A stretch of DNA of 64,000 nt, taken from positions 17,023,406 through 17,087,405 of the forward strand of contig OZ020514.1 in NCBI GenBank assembly GCA_963971425.1. Reading direction: 5' to 3'. Positions 33,862 through 42,973 of the stretch are shown piece by piece; the first letter of the stretch is position 1; each line of letters starts with the position of its first letter. This DNA is from Bryoerythrophyllum caledonicum. Taxonomy: Eukaryota; Streptophyta; Bryopsida; Pottiales; Pottiaceae. Both the position numbers and the translations under genes were made by a program. The notes under the pieces were generated by a model, which worked only from the letters and a program-made list of their open reading frames with translations, did not search any database and was not told the DNA's origin.

Positions 33862-34176
33862 TGCCCCCCCTAGCGGATAAAGAGACCCTCTATCCAGCTA
33901 GGACCAAACAACACTAATAAGACTAAACGCCACGGTGATGTCGCTGCAACAACTGTACGCATCCAGCCAAAGATGTCGCCGTCATCGAATCAATAAGCAT
34001 ATGAAGAAGTAACAAAGAGATGGTAGGCCGGGTGCAATGTGAGCCCCATCTTTAATCGCCTTAGGCAATTTTATTGCCAATCCCTTGGTCAATCTCCACG
34101 TTGCCTATCCCTGAACCGAAACCAGGAACTCCAACTGGATGGCAACGCACCACACAATGACAAGTCTATGAGGAAT
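33862..34176 (-). other. 3' untranslated part of the retrotransposon
   Basis: Non-coding, between the pol stop and the 3' repeat, with the candidate polypurine tract at its left edge. Confidence 0.5.
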
Positions 34177-37100
34177 TCAAGCCGTTTCATCGGGTGAAAC
34201 GTGACTCGAAGACCTCCGACAACGAGGGCAAGTCCAATCCCCGGACGGTTGAGTAGAGAGAGGCGGCGTCAAGCAAGCCATATGCCAACCACGCTGGTAA
34301 TGGTCACAAAGCAACATAGTAGCCGCACCCTTCTTCTCACCACACACAAAACACGGAAGACCTTGTGGCACAACGGCCAACTCAGGATGCACGGAGCCAT
34401 CAATGGGCAAATGGCAGGGCGCGCAGTTCTTGGAGTGCTCCCGACACTCCCGGCCATCTTTGCCTTCCAGCAACAAGATGCCACTGGGCAACACATCCTT
34501 CACACGAAGAATGGTGCGCCCGGCCTTGACGTCTAACGTCGTAGGCGCCTCACGTTGCAAATAAACGTAATCTCCAGTGGAGAAACGCCGCAACTGAGGT
34601 CGATAAGCGCCGCTGCGAATGCGAGCGTACCGTAATGTGTCGCGGTGCTGAGCGATGGATAAATTCTCCATGGCCATTGGCATGGCCCGCTTGAAGAACT
34701 CCGCTCGGTCACGCAGACACTGGATCCAGACCTCTGGATCATCCAAGTCCACAACTGGGGCCAACTTCTCCCGTACAGAACTGGGTAGAATCGGCTCCCG
34801 TCCGTACAACAACTGATACGGACTGAAAGCGGCCAAAGAGGCCTGCCGACTAAACCGGTATCCCATGGCGATCCATGGTATCATCAGATCCCAATCACGG
34901 TGGCCACCCTGACGTAATCCATACTTCCGTAGTCCACGCTTGACGGTCTGAACCACACGCTCCGCCAAACCGTCTGCTTCCGGATGATCCCGAGAAGTGG
35001 TACGGTGGTCAATCAAAGCCTTGGTGCACAAAGCCTCGAAAGCACCAAGGAACTCACGCCCTTGGTCAATCAACACCTCAGCTGGGGCTCCAAAACGAGC
35101 GAGCACCCGGTCAAGGAATGCCATGGCCGCCAACTCTGAGGAGTTGTGTGGTAGTGCCACAAGCTCAATCCACTTGCTGAAGTGCTCCACCATCACCAAC
35201 ACGTACTTGGCTCCACGTGGGGTGACAACAAGTGGCCCGGCAAAATCCAGAGACCAACGGTAGCCCAAACCCATGATGGGCAAAGGCTGCAACTGTGGTG
35301 ACAAGGTGTTGAAGCTGGATCTGACCCGATCACAGACTTCACACCGTGAAACGTACGTGGCAACGTGCTGATACATGCCGGTCCACCAATATTGACTGCG
35401 CAACATCGAATGAGTCCGCCGGACGCCAAAATGGCCAAGGTCTTCGTGTACCTGCCGTAGCAACGAAGCCCTCTGATCCGGTCTGGGAACTATGCGCCTA
35501 CTTCCATCCGGCCACAACCGAAATAGAAGGCCGTTCTCCCAACGGAACCTCGCTATCCGGTGTCCAACTCGATCGCGCTCCATGGCCGAAAGAGCGGGCG
35601 GAAGTGTGCCATGTTGCAGCTTGTGCAAGACTGGAACGTCTTCCCACACGTCGCTAACAACCTGGGCCTTGTCCGGTTCCTCATCCGCTGCCATATCAGG
35701 CAACGTCGATGTGGATCCAGACATCAATGTGAGGTAGGCTGCTGCATGCCACCGCGGGACTGACTCTCTGTCACAATCCCCATGCCACCTGGCACCAGTC
35801 AAATCCTCCTCCGATGGACTTGGATTGCGAGATAGACCATCCGCATCCAAGTTCGTGATGCCCGCCCGGTGTACAACCTCAAAATCATACTCCTGGAGCA
35901 ACAAAGCCCACCTCGCAAGCTTGCCAGTAAGCTTGTCAGACTCCATGAGCCACTTCAAAGGCTGGTGGTTGGTCACCAAAGTAAAACGTTGCCCATACAA
36001 GTAGGGCCTAAAATGAGCTATGGCCCAAACCGCGGCCAAGGCCTCCCCCTCATAGGACGAATAGTTGGACTCCGCGTTGTTGTTGCTCCTAGAAGCAAAC
36101 GCCACAACGTACTCCCGTCCCTCATCATCCTTTTGAGTCAACACGGCTCCCAATCCTACTGCACTCCAATCTGTGTGCAAGTGGAAAGGCCGTGTAGCAT
36201 CTGGACGCCGTAGTACAGGCGCTGAACCGAGCTTCAGCTTCAAAGTAGCAAACGCCTGTTGTCCCCAAGTCCATGGCTGATCCTTTCCCGTGAGAAGAGT
36301 CAAAGGCTTAGCAATCAAGCTAAAGTTCTTGACAAACCGGCGATAGTAATTTGCCAAGCCAAGAAAAGCTCGAAGCCGTGACACGTCGATTGGGGCTGGA
36401 ATCTTCTGCAACGCATCCACCTTGGCCTGTTGTACGCCAAGACCCCCTGGAACAATCATATGCCCCAAATATGGTAACCGGTCGTGAAAGAACTTGCACT
36501 TGCCATGGTGCAAGCGCAATCCCCACTGTCGTAACCTCTCAAACACCGCCTGAAGATGCCTCACATGCTCCTGTGGGCTGCTACTAAAAATGATAACATC
36601 ATCAATGTAGCATCGGGCAAACGGTAAACCGGTCAACACCCGGTCCATCACCCTCTGAAACTCAGCGGGTGCGTTCTTGAGGCCAAATGGAAGAAACTTC
36701 CAATGGTAGAGCTGATCTCTCCCATCCAGATCAACTCCCCAGAACGCGGTCTTCACCCGGTCTTCCACCATCAATGGTAACTGGTGGTAACCGGACCGTA
36801 AATCAAGAGTACTAAATACTCTGGCCTGTCCCACCGCATCAAACAACTCCTCTGGCGTGGGCATGGGATACCGATCCGACTTGGTCTTACGATTGACCGG
36901 CCTATAATCCCCACACATCCGCTTCTCCGTCCAGTTGCCAAAGATGTCCTTCTTCGATGGCATCACCGTGGCACAAGCGTACTCGCCGTTGGAGAGCTCA
37001 ATCAAGCTGGCGTCCAACAACTCCTGACAACGAGTTTGAACCCCAACTTTCTCAGAGAGACTGAGCTTGTACGGTCGTCGGAAGATCGGGTGGTCGTCCT

Positions 37101-37299
37101 CCAATTGAATGTAAATCGGTTTGCCTCTGTAGCCCTCTAAATCATGGAGACTAAAGGCAAAACAACTACGATACGAACGTATAAACGCTCGTACCCTTCG
37201 TGCCTCTGCACCGGTAAGATGTGGCCCCAAATCCAAAGGCCAATCATCAAACTCCGTGGTCTCCTTCTCCACCGTAGAAGACTCACCGCGTACCGGCAC
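34177..37299 (-). CDS. pol: pol: reverse transcriptase, RNase H, integrase, PHD finger
   Basis: An open frame of 1040 codons; the GTG at 37299 is probably not a start, and the frame continues up to the TAG at 37312. RT: VFSTLDLRSGYHQL (Asp166), LPFGLKNAPAEFQ, YIDD (231-234). RNase H: HTDWS (Asp377), YEGEALAAVWA, and TNHQPLKW, where the usual Asp of TDH is Asn444. Integrase: H618, H623, C653 and C656 zinc motif; core Asp685, Asp745, Glu780 with 34 residues between the last two. The end (981-1027) is a PHD-type finger CFVC...MLLCDHYQRGWHMACLTPPL...DWTCPRC, in which the usual fourth Cys (CDxC) is Tyr1001. PHD fingers read histone H3 tails, so it may guide integration, where other gypsy elements use chromodomains. 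The Cys and Asp substitutions may reduce function. Confidence 0.92.
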   Translation of the reverse strand: MPVRGESSTVEKETTEFDDWPLDLGPHLTGAEARRVRAFIRSYRSCFAFSLHDLEGYRGKPIYIQLEDDHPIFRRPYKLSLSEKVGVQTRCQELLDASLIELSNGEYACATVMPSKKDIFGNWTEKRMCGDYRPVNRKTKSDRYPMPTPEELFDAVGQARVFSTLDLRSGYHQLPLMVEDRVKTAFWGVDLDGRDQLYHWKFLPFGLKNAPAEFQRVMDRVLTGLPFARCYIDDVIIFSSSPQEHVRHLQAVFERLRQWGLRLHHGKCKFFHDRLPYLGHMIVPGGLGVQQAKVDALQKIPAPIDVSRLRAFLGLANYYRRFVKNFSLIAKPLTLLTGKDQPWTWGQQAFATLKLKLGSAPVLRRPDATRPFHLHTDWSAVGLGAVLTQKDDEGREYVVAFASRSNNNAESNYSSYEGEALAAVWAIAHFRPYLYGQRFTLVTNHQPLKWLMESDKLTGKLARWALLLQEYDFEVVHRAGITNLDADGLSRNPSPSEEDLTGARWHGDCDRESVPRWHAAAYLTLMSGSTSTLPDMAADEEPDKAQVVSDVWEDVPVLHKLQHGTLPPALSAMERDRVGHRIARFRWENGLLFRLWPDGSRRIVPRPDQRASLLRQVHEDLGHFGVRRTHSMLRSQYWWTGMYQHVATYVSRCEVCDRVRSSFNTLSPQLQPLPIMGLGYRWSLDFAGPLVVTPRGAKYVLVMVEHFSKWIELVALPHNSSELAAMAFLDRVLARFGAPAEVLIDQGREFLGAFEALCTKALIDHRTTSRDHPEADGLAERVVQTVKRGLRKYGLRQGGHRDWDLMIPWIAMGYRFSRQASLAAFSPYQLLYGREPILPSSVREKLAPVVDLDDPEVWIQCLRDRAEFFKRAMPMAMENLSIAQHRDTLRYARIRSGAYRPQLRRFSTGDYVYLQREAPTTLDVKAGRTILRVKDVLPSGILLLEGKDGRECREHSKNCAPCHLPIDGSVHPELAVVPQGLPCFVCGEKKGAATMLLCDHYQRGWHMACLTPPLSTQPSGDWTCPRCRRSSSHVSPDETA

Positions 37300-37305
37300 G
37301 GCCGG

Positions 37306-37314
37306 TGATTGCTA
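37306..37314 (-). promoter_or_regulatory. Candidate leaky stop: TAG CAA TCA
   Basis: On the element strand the methyltransferase frame ends AAG TAG CAA TCA and pol continues in the same frame. TAG followed by CAR-YYA is the tobacco-mosaic-virus type of readthrough context. The stop could equally be a CAG-to-TAG mutation. Confidence 0.55.
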
Positions 37315-40008
37315 CTTGGTAGCACAGAGGGCTTTAATGCCCCCAGACCCCTCACTCACAGAATCTACAGAAAATCCCGTGTCGTGATGATAAAACTGGG
37401 AAAAGATATCTCGAGCATCCTCACGGCCAAAGTCCTCTGCCAAGGCTGCAAAGACACGCTGAGCACGAAGCTCCTGAGCTGCATGTCTCTTCAATCGAAA
37501 AAGCAACTCCGCTTCCTCGATCTCTGTGAGATGTGGCACCGCTGCCCCCTGACCATCAGAGTCTGCCCCCAGCACGCGTGGATGGTCACTCGAACGGCGT
37601 TGAGCGGCGAAACAGAAACCACATATCCAAACAAGGGTGTTGAGGTCAATGGCTTGACCTAACAAATAACGGCGTTGTCCCTCAGAGATATTCGGTGCGG
37701 CGGTGGTGCCTGTTAAAAAGCCCATCGCCCGCTCCCTCTCATCGGCAGAAGGCTCCTCGAAAGTTTGGGAAGAAGAATCCCAAACCATGCCCGGACCGCG
37801 TGCTCTGAAGGCAAAAGAGCCTCGATAGCACATCAAAGTGGGAAATGCCCCCCGAGTGAAACCAACGCGGTTGACCACCGCCAATGGTGGCTCATCATCC
37901 TTCGTAACCTCCGTGGAAACACGGTGGTCGTCTAAAATGTCATCAACCTCATGGCGCACGGGCCGTTGCACTTGAGCAAGTGCAGAAGTGAGCGTCGTGG
38001 ATGATGCCATGTTGGTCCAAATCCAACGTGGCCGATGGGCGTAAGATCCCAATGCTGCGGCATCAACAAACGTAGGGGGACCAAGAAGGTGATGGATGTA
38101 CGCCCCATCCTCACGCACTTTCGTCCGTATATCCCCCAATGGGGGTACATTCTCAAAAATGTACCCCGGTGGTGTCGATTGGTGGGTAATCCACCACTGG
38201 ACGAGCCTAAACAAATCCGCAAAGAGACCCGACCGTGGATCATCCAAGCCACGTCCACTTCCCGCCCGTGAATGGCCTTGGCAAGGCCATCCGGCAATCA
38301 CCAAGTCCACGTGACCTAACCGGCGAAGATCATCCTCACTGATCAACGTCACATCACGTGGCAACTTGCCAAAACATCCCCGAATGGCAGAAGGTGGTAA
38401 CTGCTCCGGGTACAACGCCAGAAGACGCTGAATGTGGTGGTGAGCAACTCGATTGGCTGCAAAGCCACTATCGACGTGAATGTACCGGCGTACCTTGAGC
38501 CCAGCTTCTAACACAGCCGCGAGCCCCGTACCGATACCGGCAAATAGCTCCACGAGGGTAATACCGTCATCTGGTGGTCGCCACTGAATTGTACGAGCCA
38601 ACAACGGAGTAGAAGAGTCCACTAAGAGATGTGGAGCATCCAAAGCATCCACAATCTCCCGACTCTGACGGGTAAGCTCCAACTGAGTTCCCCAAGGCAG
38701 AACTGGATCCTTGCAATGACGTGCAGGGATCTGTAGTGGTATGTACTCCCGTGATTCCGCTACCCCCGACATAAAAGCATATGTCTCCTCCAAAAGCGTA
38801 GAACCACATGGCAAATCAGAAGCCAACGCACTGCACCCAAACATAGCGTCCGCCGTGGAAGTCACCGCGCTAGCTGCGAAGACAATCGGAATGAGCTCCT
38901 TTCTGCCATCACCGGCAGACCACCCAGGCCTAATCCAGGCCTCCTCCGTCCAATTATCCACTCCAAAACCGAGAGGATAAAATGCTTGCTGACCCACCAG
39001 AATGTCATAGTTGGTGGCACCAGTCACAGCACACTGAAGGGATACGTGGGAGAACAATGGACCAGATCCGACACCGAACATCAACTGTAACGGATGTCGG
39101 GTGTACCCCATGGCCTTCTCCGTGCCTCCAACCGATGTAACAATCGTAAATGGGCAAGGCTCGAGGTCCGAAGCACCTAGACCCAAATCCAGGGCTAGCT
39201 GCTTGCCAATCATCACTAGCTGAGCTCCAGAGTCCAGCATAACACGGAAGGGGGTAGCTCGAGTGGGGTTGCCGTCCGTACGGCTAACCACCATGACTCC
39301 GTCGTCATTCACCAAACGTACAACCCCTAGACGCACACTACGGCGCTCTCGTGCCGACCGGGCTGCAATGTCAGATAAATAAGCCACTCCAGAGATCAAT
39401 GACTGATCCCCGGAGGACTGCTCCGTAGGTGTGGAAGTGGCATTGGCCCTAAACACGGAAATAGCCTCCGCCGCCAACTTGGCCCGCAATGCCACCAAAT
39501 CCTCCTCGGTGGGTGGAGCCGTCACCGCCTGCGACACCTCCAATGAAGGCATGGGCACCTTGCCCTCCAACATACTACCTGCCAAGTGGAATACACCAAA
39601 TGGTCGAAAATCCGGTGTCAGAAAATCCACACCGGCAAATACGGGCAACTGCAACACCTTATACGCCAAGGTGTGTGCGGCATCCCCATGAGTGGAAGAA
39701 AGCGGTGGGACCGGGGGCGGAGTGGGAGAGGCAGTAGAAATAGCCGCATCCGTGATGCCAAAAGAAAGTGGTAGCCGGGACTGACCAATGTGGTCCGGCA
39801 AACCCGTGTGGCGTGGACGGCCACTACTAACCGGCACAGAGGATGAAGGTGCCACTGCTTGTGCAATAGTCAGAGCACGCGTGGCCACTGCTGCCACCAC
39901 CTCCCCTGAAGCGCCATACAAGTAGCGGTCTAGGACTGAAGATGAGCCCTGACCCCTCGATGGAGGCCGTGTCTCTGCCACTTGCCCCAAAGAAGCCATC
40001 GCACTCAT
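37312..40008 (-). CDS. Retropepsin-like protease fused to cytosine-C5 DNA methyltransferase
   Basis: An open frame of 898 codons. Residues 1-200 are low complexity. A retropepsin-like segment spans about 225-350: FRVMLDSGAQLVMIG (Asp259-Ser-Gly-Ala) with ILVGQQAFYPLGF later. A C5 methyltransferase domain spans about 483-795 (38562-37624): motif I LVELFAGIGTG (485-495), motif IV AGWPCQGHS with catalytic Cys576, motif VI FENVPPL (Glu619), motif VIII SYAHRPRWIWTN (655-666), and a motif IX/X-like end RRYLLGQAIDLNTLVWI (779-795). The order is the usual I-IV-VI-VIII-X, not the permuted DRM order. PCQ is like Dnmt1/Dcm-type enzymes; AHRxRxxWTN recalls DNMT3. All key residues are present, so it may methylate cytosine using S-adenosylmethionine. 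The last 100 residues are Glu/Arg-rich. Frame is shared with gag upstream and pol downstream. Confidence 0.93.
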   Translation of the reverse strand: MSAMASLGQVAETRPPSRGQGSSSVLDRYLYGASGEVVAAVATRALTIAQAVAPSSSVPVSSGRPRHTGLPDHIGQSRLPLSFGITDAAISTASPTPPPVPPLSSTHGDAAHTLAYKVLQLPVFAGVDFLTPDFRPFGVFHLAGSMLEGKVPMPSLEVSQAVTAPPTEEDLVALRAKLAAEAISVFRANATSTPTEQSSGDQSLISGVAYLSDIAARSARERRSVRLGVVRLVNDDGVMVVSRTDGNPTRATPFRVMLDSGAQLVMIGKQLALDLGLGASDLEPCPFTIVTSVGGTEKAMGYTRHPLQLMFGVGSGPLFSHVSLQCAVTGATNYDILVGQQAFYPLGFGVDNWTEEAWIRPGWSAGDGRKELIPIVFAASAVTSTADAMFGCSALASDLPCGSTLLEETYAFMSGVAESREYIPLQIPARHCKDPVLPWGTQLELTRQSREIVDALDAPHLLVDSSTPLLARTIQWRPPDDGITLVELFAGIGTGLAAVLEAGLKVRRYIHVDSGFAANRVAHHHIQRLLALYPEQLPPSAIRGCFGKLPRDVTLISEDDLRRLGHVDLVIAGWPCQGHSRAGSGRGLDDPRSGLFADLFRLVQWWITHQSTPPGYIFENVPPLGDIRTKVREDGAYIHHLLGPPTFVDAAALGSYAHRPRWIWTNMASSTTLTSALAQVQRPVRHEVDDILDDHRVSTEVTKDDEPPLAVVNRVGFTRGAFPTLMCYRGSFAFRARGPGMVWDSSSQTFEEPSADERERAMGFLTGTTAAPNISEGQRRYLLGQAIDLNTLVWICGFCFAAQRRSSDHPRVLGADSDGQGAAVPHLTEIEEAELLFRLKRHAAQELRAQRVFAALAEDFGREDARDIFSQFYHHDTGFSVDSVSEGSGGIKALCATK

Positions 40009-40029
40009 CTGCTTTTTCAGCTCCGCCAG

Positions 40030-41361
40030 TTAAGCCTGCAGTGTCTTCACCGCATCCGATCCAACAGCTGAAGACCTTGGGCGCTTCTCTGGATGAAGAG
40101 AAAAGCAGTTCTCATCAGTGTGGCCAGTCTTGCCACAGTGAGAACATGTCACAAGCTTGTTCCCCTTACCCCCAGCCTTCTCTGCAGGCTTGGCTGCCTC
40201 AGTCTTGGGCTTGGCCTTCACCGCCCCTGCCCCCTTCTTCTTGGAACAGTTGGGGTCCCCCTTGGTGTGACCAGCCTCCCCACAAGCCCAACAATGCACA
40301 ACCTTTTCAGGTTGTGCCTCTGCCAAGCTACCGGTGGCGGTGGCAAGCTTCTTGGGCTTGGGAGCCTCTAATAGGGACGTCACTAAATCAGTGGCCTCGC
40401 TCATGCCCAGTGCTCTATCGAGCGCTTCCACCTCGGCCAACGCCTGAGCCAAAGTGGCGTTGCCATGATACCGAAAAAGAAGATGTGGACTAATCAATTC
40501 CACCATCCTCTTGTCCAACTTGGAGATGAAGATCTTCACCAATTGGCGCTCCGTGAACACATCACCAGCCTCAGCTGACAACCGTGCCAACCGGGTATAC
40601 ATGGTGCGTGGGGTATCCTCCTTCTCCCGGCGGAAATCCTGGATGCGCTGCATCTGATCACGCCTGAAGCCCCCGTACTCCACCTCTAAATGCGCCATGA
40701 ACTGCGCTAGAGGACCAAAGGCAGGCGGATCGCCAACCGCCATCAATGCCGCACGTGTGGCAACGGCCAAACGGGACATGGCCCCCATGCCAACCCGTTC
40801 GCCCACAATGGCAAGACCCTTGCCCCTAGAGTCCTCCCCGAAGAGACTCTCTTCCACCTTAGGCTCCTCGGTGGAAGTCGGCAGTTGGGCAACTGCACTC
40901 TCCTTGAGCGCAGTCACCAACTCCACACGCTGGCGCCAGTACTCCTCAACCGGACGTAACTGTGACTCGTGCTGCGTAGTCCACTTCCCGTACGATTGGA
41001 GCGCTTCTAGCTCCAAATGCTGGGGCAAAAGCTCGAACGCATACCAGTCGTTAAACGACGGCGTCCGCTGGCGCTTCTCCTTCATCCAGGTTTGGAATCG
41101 GAGCCGCCAATCGGGCAGGGAGATGCCCCCAGCCCGTCCCGAGAACCTCTCTCGCACGACATGACGGAGATCGTCCTCCATGTCGTCAAACGTGCCCACG
41201 CCCCAGACCCGAAGCCTATGATCGGTATCCAACGCCGAAATAGGCTCAAAAGCCTCGTCGGTATCCGACCCTGGCCCAAAATCTGTGGTGGAAGCACTCT
41301 CCGAGTGGTCTGGTGAGGGGGAGCGGTAATACCGACTCCGGGTACTCACCTTAAACAACAA
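40030..41361 (-). CDS. gag: gag: capsid/nucleocapsid with two zinc knuckles
   Basis: 443 codons starting at ATG 41361. The N-terminal third is acidic and Ser-rich. A retrotransposon capsid-like region spans about 215-325: AQFMAHLEVEYGGFRRDQMQ, FRREKEDTPRTMYTRLARL, LVKIFISKLDKRMVELI. Two zinc knuckles follow: CWACGEAGHTKGDPNC (widened C-x2-C-x4-H-x6-C) and CSHCGKTGHTDENC (canonical C-x2-C-x4-H-x4-C), separated by a Lys/Ala-rich linker. The ORF ends TAA at 40032-40030; seven codons later the next ORF starts at ATG 40008 in the same frame. The reading across the stop (LQA, stop, LAELKKQM) looks like a continuous coiled coil, so TAA may be a mutated CAA. It would form the particle shell and bind the RNA. 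Confidence 0.9.
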   Translation of the reverse strand: MLFKVSTRSRYYRSPSPDHSESASTTDFGPGSDTDEAFEPISALDTDHRLRVWGVGTFDDMEDDLRHVVRERFSGRAGGISLPDWRLRFQTWMKEKRQRTPSFNDWYAFELLPQHLELEALQSYGKWTTQHESQLRPVEEYWRQRVELVTALKESAVAQLPTSTEEPKVEESLFGEDSRGKGLAIVGERVGMGAMSRLAVATRAALMAVGDPPAFGPLAQFMAHLEVEYGGFRRDQMQRIQDFRREKEDTPRTMYTRLARLSAEAGDVFTERQLVKIFISKLDKRMVELISPHLLFRYHGNATLAQALAEVEALDRALGMSEATDLVTSLLEAPKPKKLATATGSLAEAQPEKVVHCWACGEAGHTKGDPNCSKKKGAGAVKAKPKTEAAKPAEKAGGKGNKLVTCSHCGKTGHTDENCFSLHPEKRPRSSAVGSDAVKTLQA

Positions 41362-42609
41362 CCACCTCGGGACCTATCTACGGGTACTATCTAAAAGGTA
41401 AGGGTACGAACGGGCAACCTGCACCTGCAAAATCACCAAACTTTGTGGTTCACCGGTCATTACCTCCGGCTAGCACAGGTCCAACCACAACCCCCCACAT
41501 AGAAAGGTCTTGCCGGCCATGAACCCGACTTCACCCCTACAATACCCTATCACAATCTGGGACAACGAGAAATGGGGCCACCGAAAAACACCGGCAACAA
41601 GCCCGCAACATGGGGGAGGTACCGCACAAGAATCGAGAAAATCCAAACCGGATCCTCTCCCCCAACAACATATAAGCAAAATTGACAAAAGAGTCAGAGC
41701 CACTGGCACACGCCTGCAGTGGATGGCTCCGAGTCGCAACACCTGCAAAAGCAAAGAGAAACAGTGCAAGGTGTTCCCCCAATGTCTAAAACTAAGGAGG
41801 TAATAGAATCCTATGGTCACGGTGTTCAAAAACACTAGTCCCCCAACAAAGTTCAAACCATGGGTGACAAACGTGCCAAAACGTCAATCCAATACTAGAA
41901 TTGGATAAATGACGAGATTCCTTAATTATAAACGCAAGTTTCACTCAAAACTAGAGTAAAACTGCACTAGCTAATTACCTCCGAAGTTAGACACTAAACA
42001 CTTTTTTTTTTATTTTATTTTTTTATTTTTAATAGATCACATAACATGTGATTGTTTTCGGGATGTCCGAAAACTCACCAAAAATTTTTTTTGCAAACTA
42101 GAAATTTTTTACACCACTAGTCTTAGAATTCTTCCACGAACTCAAATTCGAAGTCAGAATTGAAAAATAATAAAAACTCCAAAAGTTGGGTTTTTGATGT
42201 TTCAACTCCAGGGACTCCCTGAAATTTCAGTACTCAAAGTAACGGAATTGGGAACTTCGGCACGGTTTAGGGTCCCTAACGGAATTGCGACCCTAGTGCA
42301 AATGCGTACCCGGATGAAAACTGCCCCGAAAGGATGAAGTCGTGCGCAGTGGATGAAACGTCGATATTGGATGAGAAATCGCAAATTGGATGAAACTGCT
42401 GAAACTCCAGAAACTCCAGAAACTCCAGAACTTCTTGCTCCACAACTTCCAATCTCCACAACTTCTCCAAAAATCGTCCGATTTGGGCGCCGTCGGTGGC
42501 GTCGGCTTCGTCTCCGCGCGCTCTACACGAAAATTTAAACTACCCACAATTTTTTCAAATCACTCAATGTCAAATTTGAGAACTATTGCAAGAAACGTAG
42601 GAAGGTCTT
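41362..42609 (-). other. Retrotransposon 5' leader
   Basis: Non-coding 1.25 kb between the 5' LTR and gag. On the plus strand it has several GGATGAAA words (42313-42390) and a 9-bp tandem repeat AAACTCCAG (about 42398-42430). AT-rich around 42000-42120. Confidence 0.6.
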
Positions 42610-42973
42610 TGTCAAGTGAAAGATGTATGAATCACAAGTAGTCAAGCGTCTCGCACTCCACGAAGGAAGAATCAACGAGTGCGAGTGGAACTAGAGAATG
42701 TAGAGTCTTTACTAATGACAAACCATCACTAACAAGCAAGGACTCACTAATCACTCTCTAAACACACTCACAAAGCTTGACTTGACAAAGACGTCAAGTC
42801 AAGGACGTGTGCGGCGCTATACGCACACGCAAACAACCCTAAGTGGATGAAAATCATCCACGGATGAAAACGGTGCGCCGCCGTTCGTCCCTAAACACAC
42901 GTAGATTAGTAACAAACTAATCTACGCTAAAATCTACGATACGGAGAGACCCTCGACGCCACGTCCCGTGACA
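42610..42973 (-). repeat. Right (5') LTR
   Basis: Starts TGTCAAG and ends GTGACA on the plus strand, giving TGTCA/TGACA termini. It contains the same three hairpins as the left core (42650-42685, 42776-42803, 42900-42926). A 66-bp segment missing from the left copy holds a fourth hairpin (GTGGATGA/TCATCCAC near 42843). Confidence 0.85.

Larger units (their letters stand above)
33358..42973 (-). mobile_element. Ty3/gypsy retrotransposon encoding a DNA methyltransferase and a PHD finger
   Basis: A 9.6-kb element on the minus strand: 5' LTR (right), a 1.25-kb leader, gag, protease plus cytosine-C5 methyltransferase, pol (RT, RNase H, integrase, PHD), and 3' LTR region (left). The domain order PR-RT-RH-IN is Ty3/gypsy. 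All three ORFs lie in the same reading frame, separated by single stop codons. LTR cores (284 aligned bp) show one substitution and a 66-bp indel, so insertion was recent. A G7 tract on the element strand (plus 33864-33870) next to the 3' repeat is a likely polypurine tract. No tRNA primer site was recognised next to the 5' LTR. I recall methyltransferase-bearing retrotransposons being reported in Klebsormidium and Symbiodinium; this is probably a relative. Exact ends are uncertain on the left. Confidence 0.9.
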
